Origin: Paenibacillus sp. HW567
GTDB lineage: Bacteria; Bacillota; Bacilli; Paenibacillales; Paenibacillaceae
Reading direction: 5' to 3'
DNA: 64,000 nucleotides
NCBI RefSeq assembly: GCF_000374185.1
Contig: NZ_KB910518.1
Coordinates: 6,309,623 to 6,373,622 of the forward strand
A program made the position numbers and the translations under genes. The notes beneath the pieces are model-generated. The model had not been told where the DNA came from and ran no database searches. It saw only the letters and a program-made list of their open reading frames with translations. Below are positions 25,954-33,396 of this stretch, piece after piece. The stretch's first letter is position 1, and the number at the start of each line of letters is the position of its first letter.

Positions 25954-26904
25954 GTGAAGTGCCTTAGGCCAAGAAGGAAAAAACTAATCCTCAACAGGAA
26001 AAAACCGAAGCATTGTACTCCGAAAAGGAAATTGACTGGAAAGAAGCCATGTGCCCGCAAGAAAATATATATTTATGTTCCCCGGCCGGTGCCGGGACCA
26101 CGAGGTTACAGGGGCTACCGTGGGGAACGCGGGTCTGCCGGATTGCCGGGGAACCAGGGGCCGCAAGGCATGCAAGGGGCAGCGGGATTGCCGGGATCTC
26201 AAGGACTGCAAGGCGAGCAGGGAACGGCCGGATTGCCGGGAACCCAAGGGCCGCAAGGCATACAAGGATTGCCGGGGGCGGCTGGAGCGCAGGGGCTGCA
26301 AGGCATGCAAGGAGCAGCCGGAGCAATTGGAGCGCCAGGGCTGCAAGGCGAGCAAGGGGCAGCCGGAGCGCAGGGACTGCGGGGCGAGCAAGGAGCAGCG
26401 GGAACGGCTGGAGCGCCAGGCCCGCAAGGCGGGCAAGGGGCAGCGGGAGCGGCTGGAGCGCCAGGTCCGCGAGGCGAGCAGGGGGCAGCGGGAGCGGCTG
26501 GAGCGCCAGGTCCGCGAGGTGAGCAAGGGGCAGCGGGAGCGCCAGGTCCGCAAGGCGAGCAAGGCCCGGAAGGTCCCCAAGGACCGCCTGGGCCTTTGCC
26601 CAAGGTCACTATCATACCTACTGTAAGCAGATACCTGTGTATTCCGAGCACAGATATAGTTATGACTGAGTCTGCAGCTATTCCGGCTAATCAGTTCACA
26701 GATGATAACGGGAATCCGGTGGTTTCTTTTCCTGTGTTGGATGTAAATGGTTATAACGATCTTTACATCAACGGGATGCTGCAAGAAGGCAATACGTACA
26801 GCGTGGGTGCAACTGCCTTGAATTTTAGCCCGGGCGGGGGCGTTATCTACTCAGGTACGCCAATTATTTTACAATTTCTGCAGTTCTTTGCCATGGTTTC
26901 ATAA
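25954..26904 (+). CDS. Collagen-like spore-surface protein with DUF4183 end
   Basis: A 316-residue protein. Residues 1-45 are very basic (RPRRKKLILNRKKPKH). Residues about 50-213 are uninterrupted Gly-X-Y triplets, many as GPQG, GLQG, GAAGA and GEQG, able to form a collagen triple helix. The C-terminal ~100 residues match DUF4183 (DVNGYNDLYINGMLQEG, YSGTPIILQFLQF), probably the trimer-forming head. The start is GTG at 25954, 9 nt after GGAGG, overlapping an ATG that is followed at once by TGA in another frame. Collagen-like proteins of this form coat the exosporium or coat of Bacillales spores. A CATAGTATA element at 25867-25875 matches a SigK -10, but its -35 is poor. Confidence 0.88.
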   Translation: MKCLRPRRKKLILNRKKPKHCTPKRKLTGKKPCARKKIYIYVPRPVPGPRGYRGYRGERGSAGLPGNQGPQGMQGAAGLPGSQGLQGEQGTAGLPGTQGPQGIQGLPGAAGAQGLQGMQGAAGAIGAPGLQGEQGAAGAQGLRGEQGAAGTAGAPGPQGGQGAAGAAGAPGPRGEQGAAGAAGAPGPRGEQGAAGAPGPQGEQGPEGPQGPPGPLPKVTIIPTVSRYLCIPSTDIVMTESAAIPANQFTDDNGNPVVSFPVLDVNGYNDLYINGMLQEGNTYSVGATALNFSPGGGVIYSGTPIILQFLQFFAMVS

Positions 26905-26923
26905 ATGGACGCTGCTTCGCCCT

Positions 26924-26951
26924 CACTTTCCTCTTCTACTACCATAAGATA
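26924..26951 (+). promoter_or_regulatory. Candidate SigK promoter of the DUF4183 gene
   Basis: An AC at 26925-26926 and CATAAGATA at 26943-26951 are 16 nt apart, matching the late mother-cell SigK pattern (AC-N16/17-CATANNNTA). The leader would be short but would include the AGGAGGTG ribosome site. Confidence 0.5.
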
Positions 26952-26971
26952 GAGTAGAGGAGGTGAAGAAC

Positions 26972-27256
26972 ATGGCTATCGTTAAACCATTTATGACTGT
27001 TAATAGATTCTCTGCCACAATTGGAGATGGAACTGGTACAGGCGCTACGTTCAACATTCTTGCTACTGCCACTACGAATGATGCCGGAACGGCTGCGACT
27101 GCATTCCCGACAGCACCAGCGTATTACAATCTGTATCTCAATGGACAGCTTCAAACGGGTGACACTTCATCCGTTACCACTACCGCAATCACTATTCCAA
27201 ATGGTGATACTCTTAATGCAGCGACTCCCGTGCTTATTGAGTTCACTATCAACTAA
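26972..27256 (+). CDS. Small DUF4183 protein
   Basis: A 94-residue protein that is nearly all one DUF4183 domain (YYNLYLNGQLQTGDTSSV, then a hydrophobic end PVLIEFTIN). It has no signal peptide. It parallels the C-terminal head of the collagen-like protein encoded just upstream, so the two may assemble together on the spore surface. AGGAGGTG precedes the ATG at 26972; the GTG within that ribosome site is not the start. A SigK-like promoter and a terminator frame it as its own unit. Confidence 0.85.
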   Translation: MAIVKPFMTVNRFSATIGDGTGTGATFNILATATTNDAGTAATAFPTAPAYYNLYLNGQLQTGDTSSVTTTAITIPNGDTLNAATPVLIEFTIN

Positions 27257-27301
27257 TCACTAGCTTTATTTCTATCTTCACCAATCTTTTAACTTCCCAA
27301 G

Positions 27302-27345
27302 GCTATCCCCTGCAGCGTCGCAAGATACGGGGGGATAGCTTTTTG
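27302..27345 (+). terminator. Intrinsic terminator
   Basis: GCTATCCCC and GGGGATAGC form a perfect 9-bp stem followed by TTTTT, after the DUF4183 gene. Confidence 0.9.
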
Positions 27346-27454
27346 ATTAAACGGAAGCTTTCCGTTGACGGCTGCAATGGGAAAGTCTCTGAGGAAATGG
27401 TAAAGTATTTCTTGAGCAGAAAAATATCAGGAAGTCTAATCAGGAGGCATAGCA

Positions 27455-27844
27455 ATGAGAGATGAACTTATCGCGCAACTAAATGCTTGGCATGAGGAGG
27501 ACAAGTATCAAGAAATCGTAGACCGTATTAAGGAGACCCCTACGATATTGATTGATGATGAACTGGCCACTCATTTGGGGAGAGCGCTGAATAATCTGGG
27601 ACGTTACAAAGAAGCGCTGAAGTGGTTCACGAAGACTGCCGAGCAGGGAAAAAAGGACCCGCTATGGCATTTCCGTGTGGGTTATGCCCACTATTATTTG
27701 GATCAGCTTCAGGATGCCATCAGGGAATTTGAGATTGCGCATAAGCTGGACCCTGAGGATGAGGATACCATACAGTTTCTCGAATGGAGCCGGAACGAAG
27801 CGGCCGCAGCACCTGCAGCGGATGATGCTGAAGAAGAGGAATAA
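27455..27844 (+). CDS. TPR protein, paralogue of a poly-immunity N-terminus
   Basis: A 129-residue protein with two to three TPR units (LGRALNNLGRYKEALKWFTK, FRVGYAHYYLDQLQDAIREF) and a short Ala/Asp/Glu-rich tail. It closely parallels residues 1-115 of the TPR-SUKH-Imm51 protein at 31219-32934: both start with a (A)QLxxWHEEDxY pattern and share the LARALNNL..Y.EAL core. The start is the ATG at 27455 after AGGAGG. It probably makes protein contacts in the cytosol; its partner is unknown. Confidence 0.8.
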   Translation: MRDELIAQLNAWHEEDKYQEIVDRIKETPTILIDDELATHLGRALNNLGRYKEALKWFTKTAEQGKKDPLWHFRVGYAHYYLDQLQDAIREFEIAHKLDPEDEDTIQFLEWSRNEAAAAPAADDAEEEE

Positions 27845-27925
27845 ATGCCCGGTAACGGCGGCTTCGGGAATCGTATAAAGGGGCTGTCCCCATCGTTCGG
27901 GGACGCCACTTGTTAAAATATAAGA

Positions 27926-27949
27926 AAGTATAAGTTTCAAACTATACTT
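27926..27949. repeat. Intergenic hairpin
   Basis: AAGTATA-A-GTTT, one C, then AAACTATACTT form an 11-bp stem with one bulge and a minimal loop. It is not followed by a T run. Confidence 0.55.
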
Positions 27950-27984
27950 TATCCTTACATTTCCCGCTGAAACGGATACCTGAA

Positions 27985-28003
27985 AGCGATACGGAGTATC
28001 GCT
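27985..28003. repeat. Intergenic inverted repeat
   Basis: AGCGATAC-GGA-GTATCGCT is a perfect 8-bp stem. It lies 58 nt before the 3' end of the MFS gene and has no T run, so I do not call it a terminator. Confidence 0.55.
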
Positions 28004-28061
28004 GCTTCGGATGATTAGGTTCCTTCTAAGGACGGCGTAGCGTTTCTCTACTTGCTCAAGT

Positions 28062-29267
28062 TCACCCTTCGGAAGGAAATCCGTGTGTTCTGCTGCGCCA
28101 GGCTATCAGAAAGGCAAGGACCAGCAGAACAAACAAAGCCCACGGGAACGTTACGACGCCCGTTGTTTCGAGCAGAATCCCACCAACCACACCACCGCCT
28201 CCAATGGCCAGATTCCATGCTGTCACGAGCATGGATTGAGCCACATCCGCACTTTTCCCGCCAGCTACGGCAATTGCTGTCTGCAGCAGCGTCGCCGCTC
28301 CCCCGAATGTTAACCCCCATACGCCAACCGCCAGATAGATTACGAGAGGCTGGCTGGTGCCTATGCCAAGCAGGACAGACGCCAGGGCAAATGCAGCGAC
28401 GCTGATCAGAACCAGCAGTCTCAGGTGGCGGTCGATCCAGATGCCGGTCATCCAGATGCCAAGAAGCGCTGTAATGCCGAAAATAAGCAGCACTAGGTCT
28501 ACTTGCCCGGTAAGCCCGGCCTGAGTGAGGTAAGGAGCTATATAGGTATACAGGATATTGTGGGCCAGGACCCAGGCCAGCACGACAAACAATATCGGCC
28601 GTACTCCTGGGGCAGTGAAAATCCTGTGGAGAGGGAGCCGCTTGTCTGCGGCCTCTCCCGGATAGTCCGGCAGCTTCCAGAGCACCCAAACGGTCAGCAG
28701 CAGCGCGAGCAGCGACAGGATGCCGAAGACATTGCGCCAGCCGGCAAGATCACCTATCCAGGTTCCGACGGGGACACCGAGCGCCAGAGCAAGCGGCGTT
28801 CCTGTCATAGCAACAGCCATAGCCCGGCCTTTGAGCTGCTCCGGTACCATACGCCGGGCATAGCCTGCGACCATTCCCCATAGGACACCAGCGGATATAC
28901 CCGCGAAGAAACGGGCCACAAGCGTTAGAAGATAGCTCGAAGAGAACGTAGTAACGGTGTTGAATACAAGGAAACCAAGAATACATGCCAACAGCAAAGG
29001 CCGCCGTCTCCATCCGCGTGTTGCGGCGGTCAGAGGGATTGCAGCAAGCAGCGAGCCCAGGGCGTACAGGGTAACCAGTTGACCTGCCATGGCCTCCGTC
29101 ACTCCAAGCCCGGTACTGATCTGGAGCAATAATCCGGCGGGGATCGTTTCGGTTAGTATACAGATAAACCCTGCCATAGCCAGGGCGAGCAGCCCGGTCC
29201 AGGGGAGACGCTCAGAAACGGCCGGACTGGAGACTTGCTGTGAGGATGAAGCTAATCCGCTGTTCAT
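28062..29267 (-). CDS. MFS efflux transporter (AraJ/DHA1 type)
   Basis: A 401-residue transporter with 12 predicted membrane helices. It carries a typical DHA1 signature between helices 2 and 3 (ATRGWRRRPLLLACILGF) and a motif C-like stretch (MTGTPLALALGVPVGTWIGD). It resembles AraJ/YdhP sugar or drug exporters. GAGAGGGG sets the ATG at 29267. It follows the serine hydrolase gene by 23 nt on the same strand, so the two are probably one operon, perhaps export and modification of one compound. Substrate unknown. Confidence 0.9.
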   Translation of the reverse strand: MNSGLASSSQQVSSPAVSERLPWTGLLALAMAGFICILTETIPAGLLLQISTGLGVTEAMAGQLVTLYALGSLLAAIPLTAATRGWRRRPLLLACILGFLVFNTVTTFSSSYLLTLVARFFAGISAGVLWGMVAGYARRMVPEQLKGRAMAVAMTGTPLALALGVPVGTWIGDLAGWRNVFGILSLLALLLTVWVLWKLPDYPGEAADKRLPLHRIFTAPGVRPILFVVLAWVLAHNILYTYIAPYLTQAGLTGQVDLVLLIFGITALLGIWMTGIWIDRHLRLLVLISVAAFALASVLLGIGTSQPLVIYLAVGVWGLTFGGAATLLQTAIAVAGGKSADVAQSMLVTAWNLAIGGGGVVGGILLETTGVVTFPWALFVLLVLAFLIAWRSRTHGFPSEG

Positions 29268-29290
29268 TTCGCACCCCTCTCTTGTGTTGT

Positions 29291-30463
29291 TCATTCTTTA
29301 TTCAATCTGCCATAGACGGCATTGCATAGGTCAACTGTAAACGGACCAGACATGCCCTCCAGTGCGGTATTGGTGAAGGCTACCACGCTTAACCGCTGCT
29401 CAGGATCAACGAACCACGAATGGCCATAGGTGCCACCCATGCGCCATGTGCCGGGCGATTCCGCAGTGTCTGCGGCGATAGGGTCTTTAAGCACCGTAAT
29501 CCCCAAGCCAAAACCTCTCCCTGGCCAGTAGGGCATAGGCAGATCACCAATCTGATTGGTGGTCATTTCGTGAACCAGGGATTCCGGCAGCAGAGGCGCT
29601 CCACCCTTGCGCAAGGTTTCCAGCAGTTGCAGAAAATCCCCGGCGCTGCCGGTCATGCCGGCCCCCCCGGAAGGATAGGCGGTATGGTCGAGCGCCCGCC
29701 CGGGGGCAAGCCGGAAGCCTGCTGTGCCTTCCACAAAAGCAAGGCCATCCGGATTAGCTAGAGGCCGCAGCCCCGGAACGTCATCGGCATAAGCCGTGGT
29801 CAGCCGCTGCGGGTCCACTGCAACAAAACCGGTATCGTTCATGCCGAGTGGCCGGGTCACGAGTGAATGGATGGCTTCGCTGAGTGTGGACCCGGTGACT
29901 CTGGCAATCACAGCCCCCAGCACATCTGTTGCGATAGAATATCTCCACTTCGTGCCTGGCGTATATAGGAGCGGGACAGAAGCGATACGCCGCAGGTTCT
30001 CTTCGAGCGTGATGCCGGGCTGATCCATGCCATCGGATACATCGGCCTGCTCATAGGAACCGCCCTCTTCCTGAAAGAAGCGGTAGGTTAATCCAGCGGT
30101 GTGCGTCATTAAGTGACGGATCGTCACTGCCGCGATCTCGCCGTTCCCCAGACGTGGCTGAAATTCCGGCAGCCAGTGGTCCACGCGGTCGTCGAGGCTC
30201 AGCCGGCCTTGGGCAACCAGCACCAGAGCAGCCGTGGAGGTAATGGGTTTGGAAACCGATGCGAGCCGGAACAAGGCGTCCTCCTGCATAGCCAGGTTCA
30301 GCTCACGGTCGGCATAGCCGGCGGCCCGGCTGTATATGACCTTCCCGTCTATCGCTACCTTGATGACAGCACCGGCCAGGCGCTTCTCGCTTAATGTCTG
30401 GTCAACTACTTGGTTGATGCGTTCCGGGAGACGGTCCGGGTTAATCATGTTCGAATAGTGCAT
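29291..30463 (-). CDS. Serine hydrolase of the beta-lactamase (class C-like) family
   Basis: A 390-residue enzyme of the AmpC/EstB/penicillin-binding family. The catalytic S-X-X-K is in RLASVSKPITS (near residue 70), the tyrosine motif lies in KWRYSIATDVLG, and a late HSW segment (GGTYGHSWFVDPEQ) replaces the KTG box. There is no signal peptide, so it is likely a cytosolic esterase or peptidase and not a secreted beta-lactamase. AAAGGATG with 6-nt spacing sets the ATG at 30463. It is the first gene of an operon with the MFS exporter, and a long palindrome lies just upstream. Confidence 0.9.
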   Translation of the reverse strand: MHYSNMINPDRLPERINQVVDQTLSEKRLAGAVIKVAIDGKVIYSRAAGYADRELNLAMQEDALFRLASVSKPITSTAALVLVAQGRLSLDDRVDHWLPEFQPRLGNGEIAAVTIRHLMTHTAGLTYRFFQEEGGSYEQADVSDGMDQPGITLEENLRRIASVPLLYTPGTKWRYSIATDVLGAVIARVTGSTLSEAIHSLVTRPLGMNDTGFVAVDPQRLTTAYADDVPGLRPLANPDGLAFVEGTAGFRLAPGRALDHTAYPSGGAGMTGSAGDFLQLLETLRKGGAPLLPESLVHEMTTNQIGDLPMPYWPGRGFGLGITVLKDPIAADTAESPGTWRMGGTYGHSWFVDPEQRLSVVAFTNTALEGMSGPFTVDLCNAVYGRLNKE

Positions 30464-30481
30464 ATTTAACATCCTTTCGCT

Positions 30482-30509
30482 ATAGTTAAAGCGGTGGCCG
30501 CTTTACTAT
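30482..30509. promoter_or_regulatory. Palindrome upstream of the hydrolase/MFS operon
   Basis: TAAAGCGG-TGG-CCGCTTTA (30487-30505) is a perfect 8-bp inverted repeat, extended outwards by ATAG/CTAT. It lies between a TATAAT -10 (minus strand, 30524-30519) and the hydrolase ATG. It could be a repressor site or a leader hairpin. Confidence 0.5.
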
Positions 30510-30634
30510 TGTAAGCACATTATATTAAATCACCCGACTTGATTACATAAGCCAATAAAGATAAAATCCACATAAAACGTTAAAAAGAAAGGAGTTTCAG
30601 ACAGCTAACCTTAATATTAAAGGAGTGTTCAAAC

Positions 30635-31093
30635 ATGGACTCTACTGACAAGCAAATCCTGTTCCATCTTCAAGGCCAGGCGAGAATTTCCATGACGGAG
30701 CTGGGGAAGAGTGTCGGATTGTCACAGCCCGCAGTAACGGAAAGAGTTAAGCGCATGGAGGAAAAAGGAATTATAAGCGAGTACCGGACCATTATTTCCC
30801 CTGAGAAAATTGGAAGGTCATCTGCCGCCTATATGCTTTTTCGTACAAGAGATTGTTATGGCTTCCTTGATTTTTGCCGTGACCATCCCGATGTCGTTGA
30901 ATGCTATCGCATCAGTGGAGAACATAATTATCTGTTAAAGATAATGTCCGATTCCACGCAGGGGCTTGAGGCGTTCGGGATCGAATCTGATAAATACGGT
31001 ACGTATACGACTCTAATCGTGATGTCCTCGCCTATTGAGCCTAAGTTTCTAATTCCTTCGCTTGATGAGACGAACGTAAATTTACTGGATTAG
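30635..31093 (+). CDS. Lrp/AsnC-family transcriptional regulator
   Basis: A 152-residue regulator. The N-terminal helix-turn-helix (residues about 1-50; ISMTELGKSVGLSQPAVTERVKRMEEKGII) is followed by a linker and a RAM ligand-binding domain (residues about 65-145; DVVECYRISGEHNYLLKIM). It starts at the ATG after AAAGGAG. It is divergent from the hydrolase/MFS operon, which it may control, possibly in response to an amino acid. The family usually binds longer, less symmetric sites than the palindrome seen there. Confidence 0.93.
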   Translation: MDSTDKQILFHLQGQARISMTELGKSVGLSQPAVTERVKRMEEKGIISEYRTIISPEKIGRSSAAYMLFRTRDCYGFLDFCRDHPDVVECYRISGEHNYLLKIMSDSTQGLEAFGIESDKYGTYTTLIVMSSPIEPKFLIPSLDETNVNLLD

Positions 31094-31218
31094 TCAGCAG
31101 CCAGGGGGCAGCACTTTGCCTAATGCTGTACCCTTATACGAGGATCATGATGTAAAAATGTTTAGCTCTTGTTTTTAGTGGGGAAATAGGTGGAAACGAC
31201 AAAGGAGGCACATACATA

Positions 31219-32934
31219 GTGGAACAGAATTTGCTGGCACAACTGTCACAGTGGCATGAAGAAGATGAACATACCAGCATCGTCAGCCGCATTATGGAAA
31301 TTCCTGAACCGGAGAGAGATTACACACTCGTCGGCCTGTTAGCCAGAGCGCTCAATAATCTGGACCGGTACGGGGAGGCACTGGAGCAACTGCTGCGTAT
31401 TGCCGGGCCTGGCAAGCAGGACCCGATTTGGCATTACCGCGCAGGCTATTCCTACTACTATCTGAAGCAATATGACCAAGCGGTACAGGCTTTTGAGCGG
31501 GCGAACGAGCTTGAACCCGGCGATGAAAACATTCTGGATCTGCTTGACTGGAGCCGGAGTGCGGCGGGGCGGGAGGAGCGGCAGCGGCAGCGTTTTGCAG
31601 CAGCACAGGCCAGTAGTGGACATTCAGGCGGGGGGCGTTATGAGCCGCAGGAGTTCGCGGGCTTCTGGGAGGATAGCGCCTATGCTTTGAAATCCTATGT
31701 ATCCGATCCGCCTACGGACGAGCTGATTGCATCGGTTGAGCAGGAGCTGGGCTATAAGCTTCCGGCCTTTTATATCGGGATGATGAAGCAGCATAATGGA
31801 GGGGTTCCCTATAATACCTGCTTCCCTACTGAAGAAGCGACCTCCTGGGCAGAAGATCATGTGGCGATTACGGGAATTCTGGGCATCGGGCGGGAGAAGA
31901 GCTATTCCCTGTGCGGAGACCTCGGCAGCCGCTTCATGATCGAGGAGTGGGGTTATCCCGATATTGGTGTGGTCTTCGGAGATTGTCCTTCCGCCGGGCA
32001 TGATGTGATCATGCTCGATTACCGGGCCTGCGGCAGAGACGGCGAACCGGCGGTAATTCATGTGGATCAGGAAGCCGATTACGAGATTACCTTTCTGGCA
32101 AAGGACTTCGAGAGCTTTGTGCGGGGACTGGTAAATGAGGAGGTCTACGATACATCGGAAGCGGATAAGAAAGAGGCACTGCGGAAGGTTGCAAACGGAG
32201 CCTTCTCACCCCTGCTGGCGGAGCTGTGCGGTACTGTGACGGAGGTAGACGATATAGAGGGCGTAATCCGTACGGTCTGCACAGAGATTGTAGAGGACAA
32301 GGGGCATTTTTCTCTCCATGCCGATGAACGGTCCACCCTGATGTACGATGTGCAGTTCTGGCTCTATACCAGAGCCTACCCGGACACGAACCGGGCAGAC
32401 TATCTGGAGGTGTATTCGAAAATGATCGCCTTCGGCGGCGAATTCGGAACCGGCGGCTACGCGCCTTCGTTCCTTTCGGATTGGCTGGATAAGCAGATCC
32501 GGCAGGGCAGGATTGTAGAGCGCGGCGGTGCGCTTGCCTTCACGGATGAGGCGAGAGAGGGCTTGCTGCACAAGCTGAACAGCATAGCCGTGCCTGCGGC
32601 AGGAAGCGTAGCCCCGTTCATCCTGGTGGAGCAGGCACACGGCGGGATGTCGGTCATTCTAAATGCCGGCTCGTACAAATCCTGGCTGTTCGGCACGCGG
32701 GCAGACGAAGGCTTCGAAGGCAGCGGCTACGACTGGGCTTCCCTGGCGGCGGTGTTCTTGGAAGAGCAGATGCCGGAGCTGGCGGAAGTTATCCATTTCG
32801 ACCCGGAAGCCGGTATGTTCTGCGCATATTCCAGCAATAAGGAAGCTATTCTCAGCTTTGCCACCGGGTTCAAAACGGCTTGTGAAGATGATACTCTAAT
32901 TCAAGACCTGTTCTCCCGTGCCGAGCTGGACTGA
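31219..32934 (+). CDS. TPR-SUKH-Imm51 poly-immunity protein
   Basis: A 571-residue cytosolic protein with several immunity-type modules. Residues 1-115 are TPR units. Residues about 150-300 match the SUKH/SMI1-KNR4 fold (PTDELIASVEQELGYKLPAF, GVVFGDCPSAGHDVIMLDY). A helical linker follows. Residues about 465-571 match Imm51 (GSGYDWASLAAVFLEEQ, IHFDPEAGMFCAYSSNKEA, DLFSRAELD). SUKH and Imm51 are immunity folds against polymorphic toxins, so I infer a multi-toxin antidote. The start is GTG at 31219 after AGGAGG. No toxin gene is adjacent; the nearest toxin is at 10-12 kb. The last 39 nt overlap the convergent DUF2252 fragment. Confidence 0.8.
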   Translation: MEQNLLAQLSQWHEEDEHTSIVSRIMEIPEPERDYTLVGLLARALNNLDRYGEALEQLLRIAGPGKQDPIWHYRAGYSYYYLKQYDQAVQAFERANELEPGDENILDLLDWSRSAAGREERQRQRFAAAQASSGHSGGGRYEPQEFAGFWEDSAYALKSYVSDPPTDELIASVEQELGYKLPAFYIGMMKQHNGGVPYNTCFPTEEATSWAEDHVAITGILGIGREKSYSLCGDLGSRFMIEEWGYPDIGVVFGDCPSAGHDVIMLDYRACGRDGEPAVIHVDQEADYEITFLAKDFESFVRGLVNEEVYDTSEADKKEALRKVANGAFSPLLAELCGTVTEVDDIEGVIRTVCTEIVEDKGHFSLHADERSTLMYDVQFWLYTRAYPDTNRADYLEVYSKMIAFGGEFGTGGYAPSFLSDWLDKQIRQGRIVERGGALAFTDEAREGLLHKLNSIAVPAAGSVAPFILVEQAHGGMSVILNAGSYKSWLFGTRADEGFEGSGYDWASLAAVFLEEQMPELAEVIHFDPEAGMFCAYSSNKEAILSFATGFKTACEDDTLIQDLFSRAELD

Positions 32935-33396
32935 CGGTTCCACAGCGGTCGCGGGGAACCGTTCTTGGAACCATTCCGTGAACATAACATAGTCCTTCTC
33001 CACCTGATTAGCATAAGCGTAAGCCCAATGCGACAGGTAAGAGGCAAAAGCCTCCGGGTCCGGTCCCATAGCCTTGGCGATTTCCTGCTCACTATGATAC
33101 GTCAGAATGCCTTGGTCCACATCGGCATCGGCCCGGGCATGCATTTTTGCGGTTAAGCAGCCCATCACCTCAAGCACCCGGATCATATCCTCCGCAGTTT
33201 GGATATCTTTCGGCTCCAGTCTTTTTTTATAAGGGGAGCGTTCTCTTACATAAAAGTGCCGTTCCTCCAAGGTCAGATAGCCCAGATAAGAGTCTGCCTT
33301 ATGGTGCATCGCCTGCTGCGTAGCTGTCACACGCTTGCCTTGATGCCCGAAGGAATTCCAGAAGGCTTCGGAGTAAGGCATTTGGAGGTATAGCAA
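32896..33396 (-). pseudogene. C-terminal fragment of a DUF2252 (kinase-like) gene
   Basis: A 166-codon frame matching the last third of DUF2252 proteins: QQAMHHKADSYLGYL, HFYVRERSPYKKRL, MGCLTAKMHARADAD and YANQVEKDYVMFTEWF. Intact family members are about 400-470 residues, so the N-terminal two thirds are missing. Its apparent TTG start coincides with the uxuA ribosome site on the other strand and has no ribosome site of its own. The 3' end overlaps the TPR-SUKH-Imm51 gene by 39 nt. I call it a remnant cut off when uxuA came to lie here. Confidence 0.7.

Noticed and set aside
26120..26590. CRISPR-like or tandem DNA repeat
   Set aside because: The repetition is 9- to 27-nt and coding (Gly-X-Y triplets) with no unique spacers of constant length.
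25984..26784. Long open frames on the minus strand and in other plus frames across the collagen-like repeat
   Set aside because: They arise from the GC-biased Gly-X-Y codon repeat; they lack ribosome sites and their products are low-complexity Arg/Ser or Pro/Ala strings.
29291..30463. Reading the serine hydrolase as an antibiotic-resistance beta-lactamase
   Set aside because: There is no signal peptide and the KTG box is replaced by HSW, so an esterase or peptidase role is more likely.
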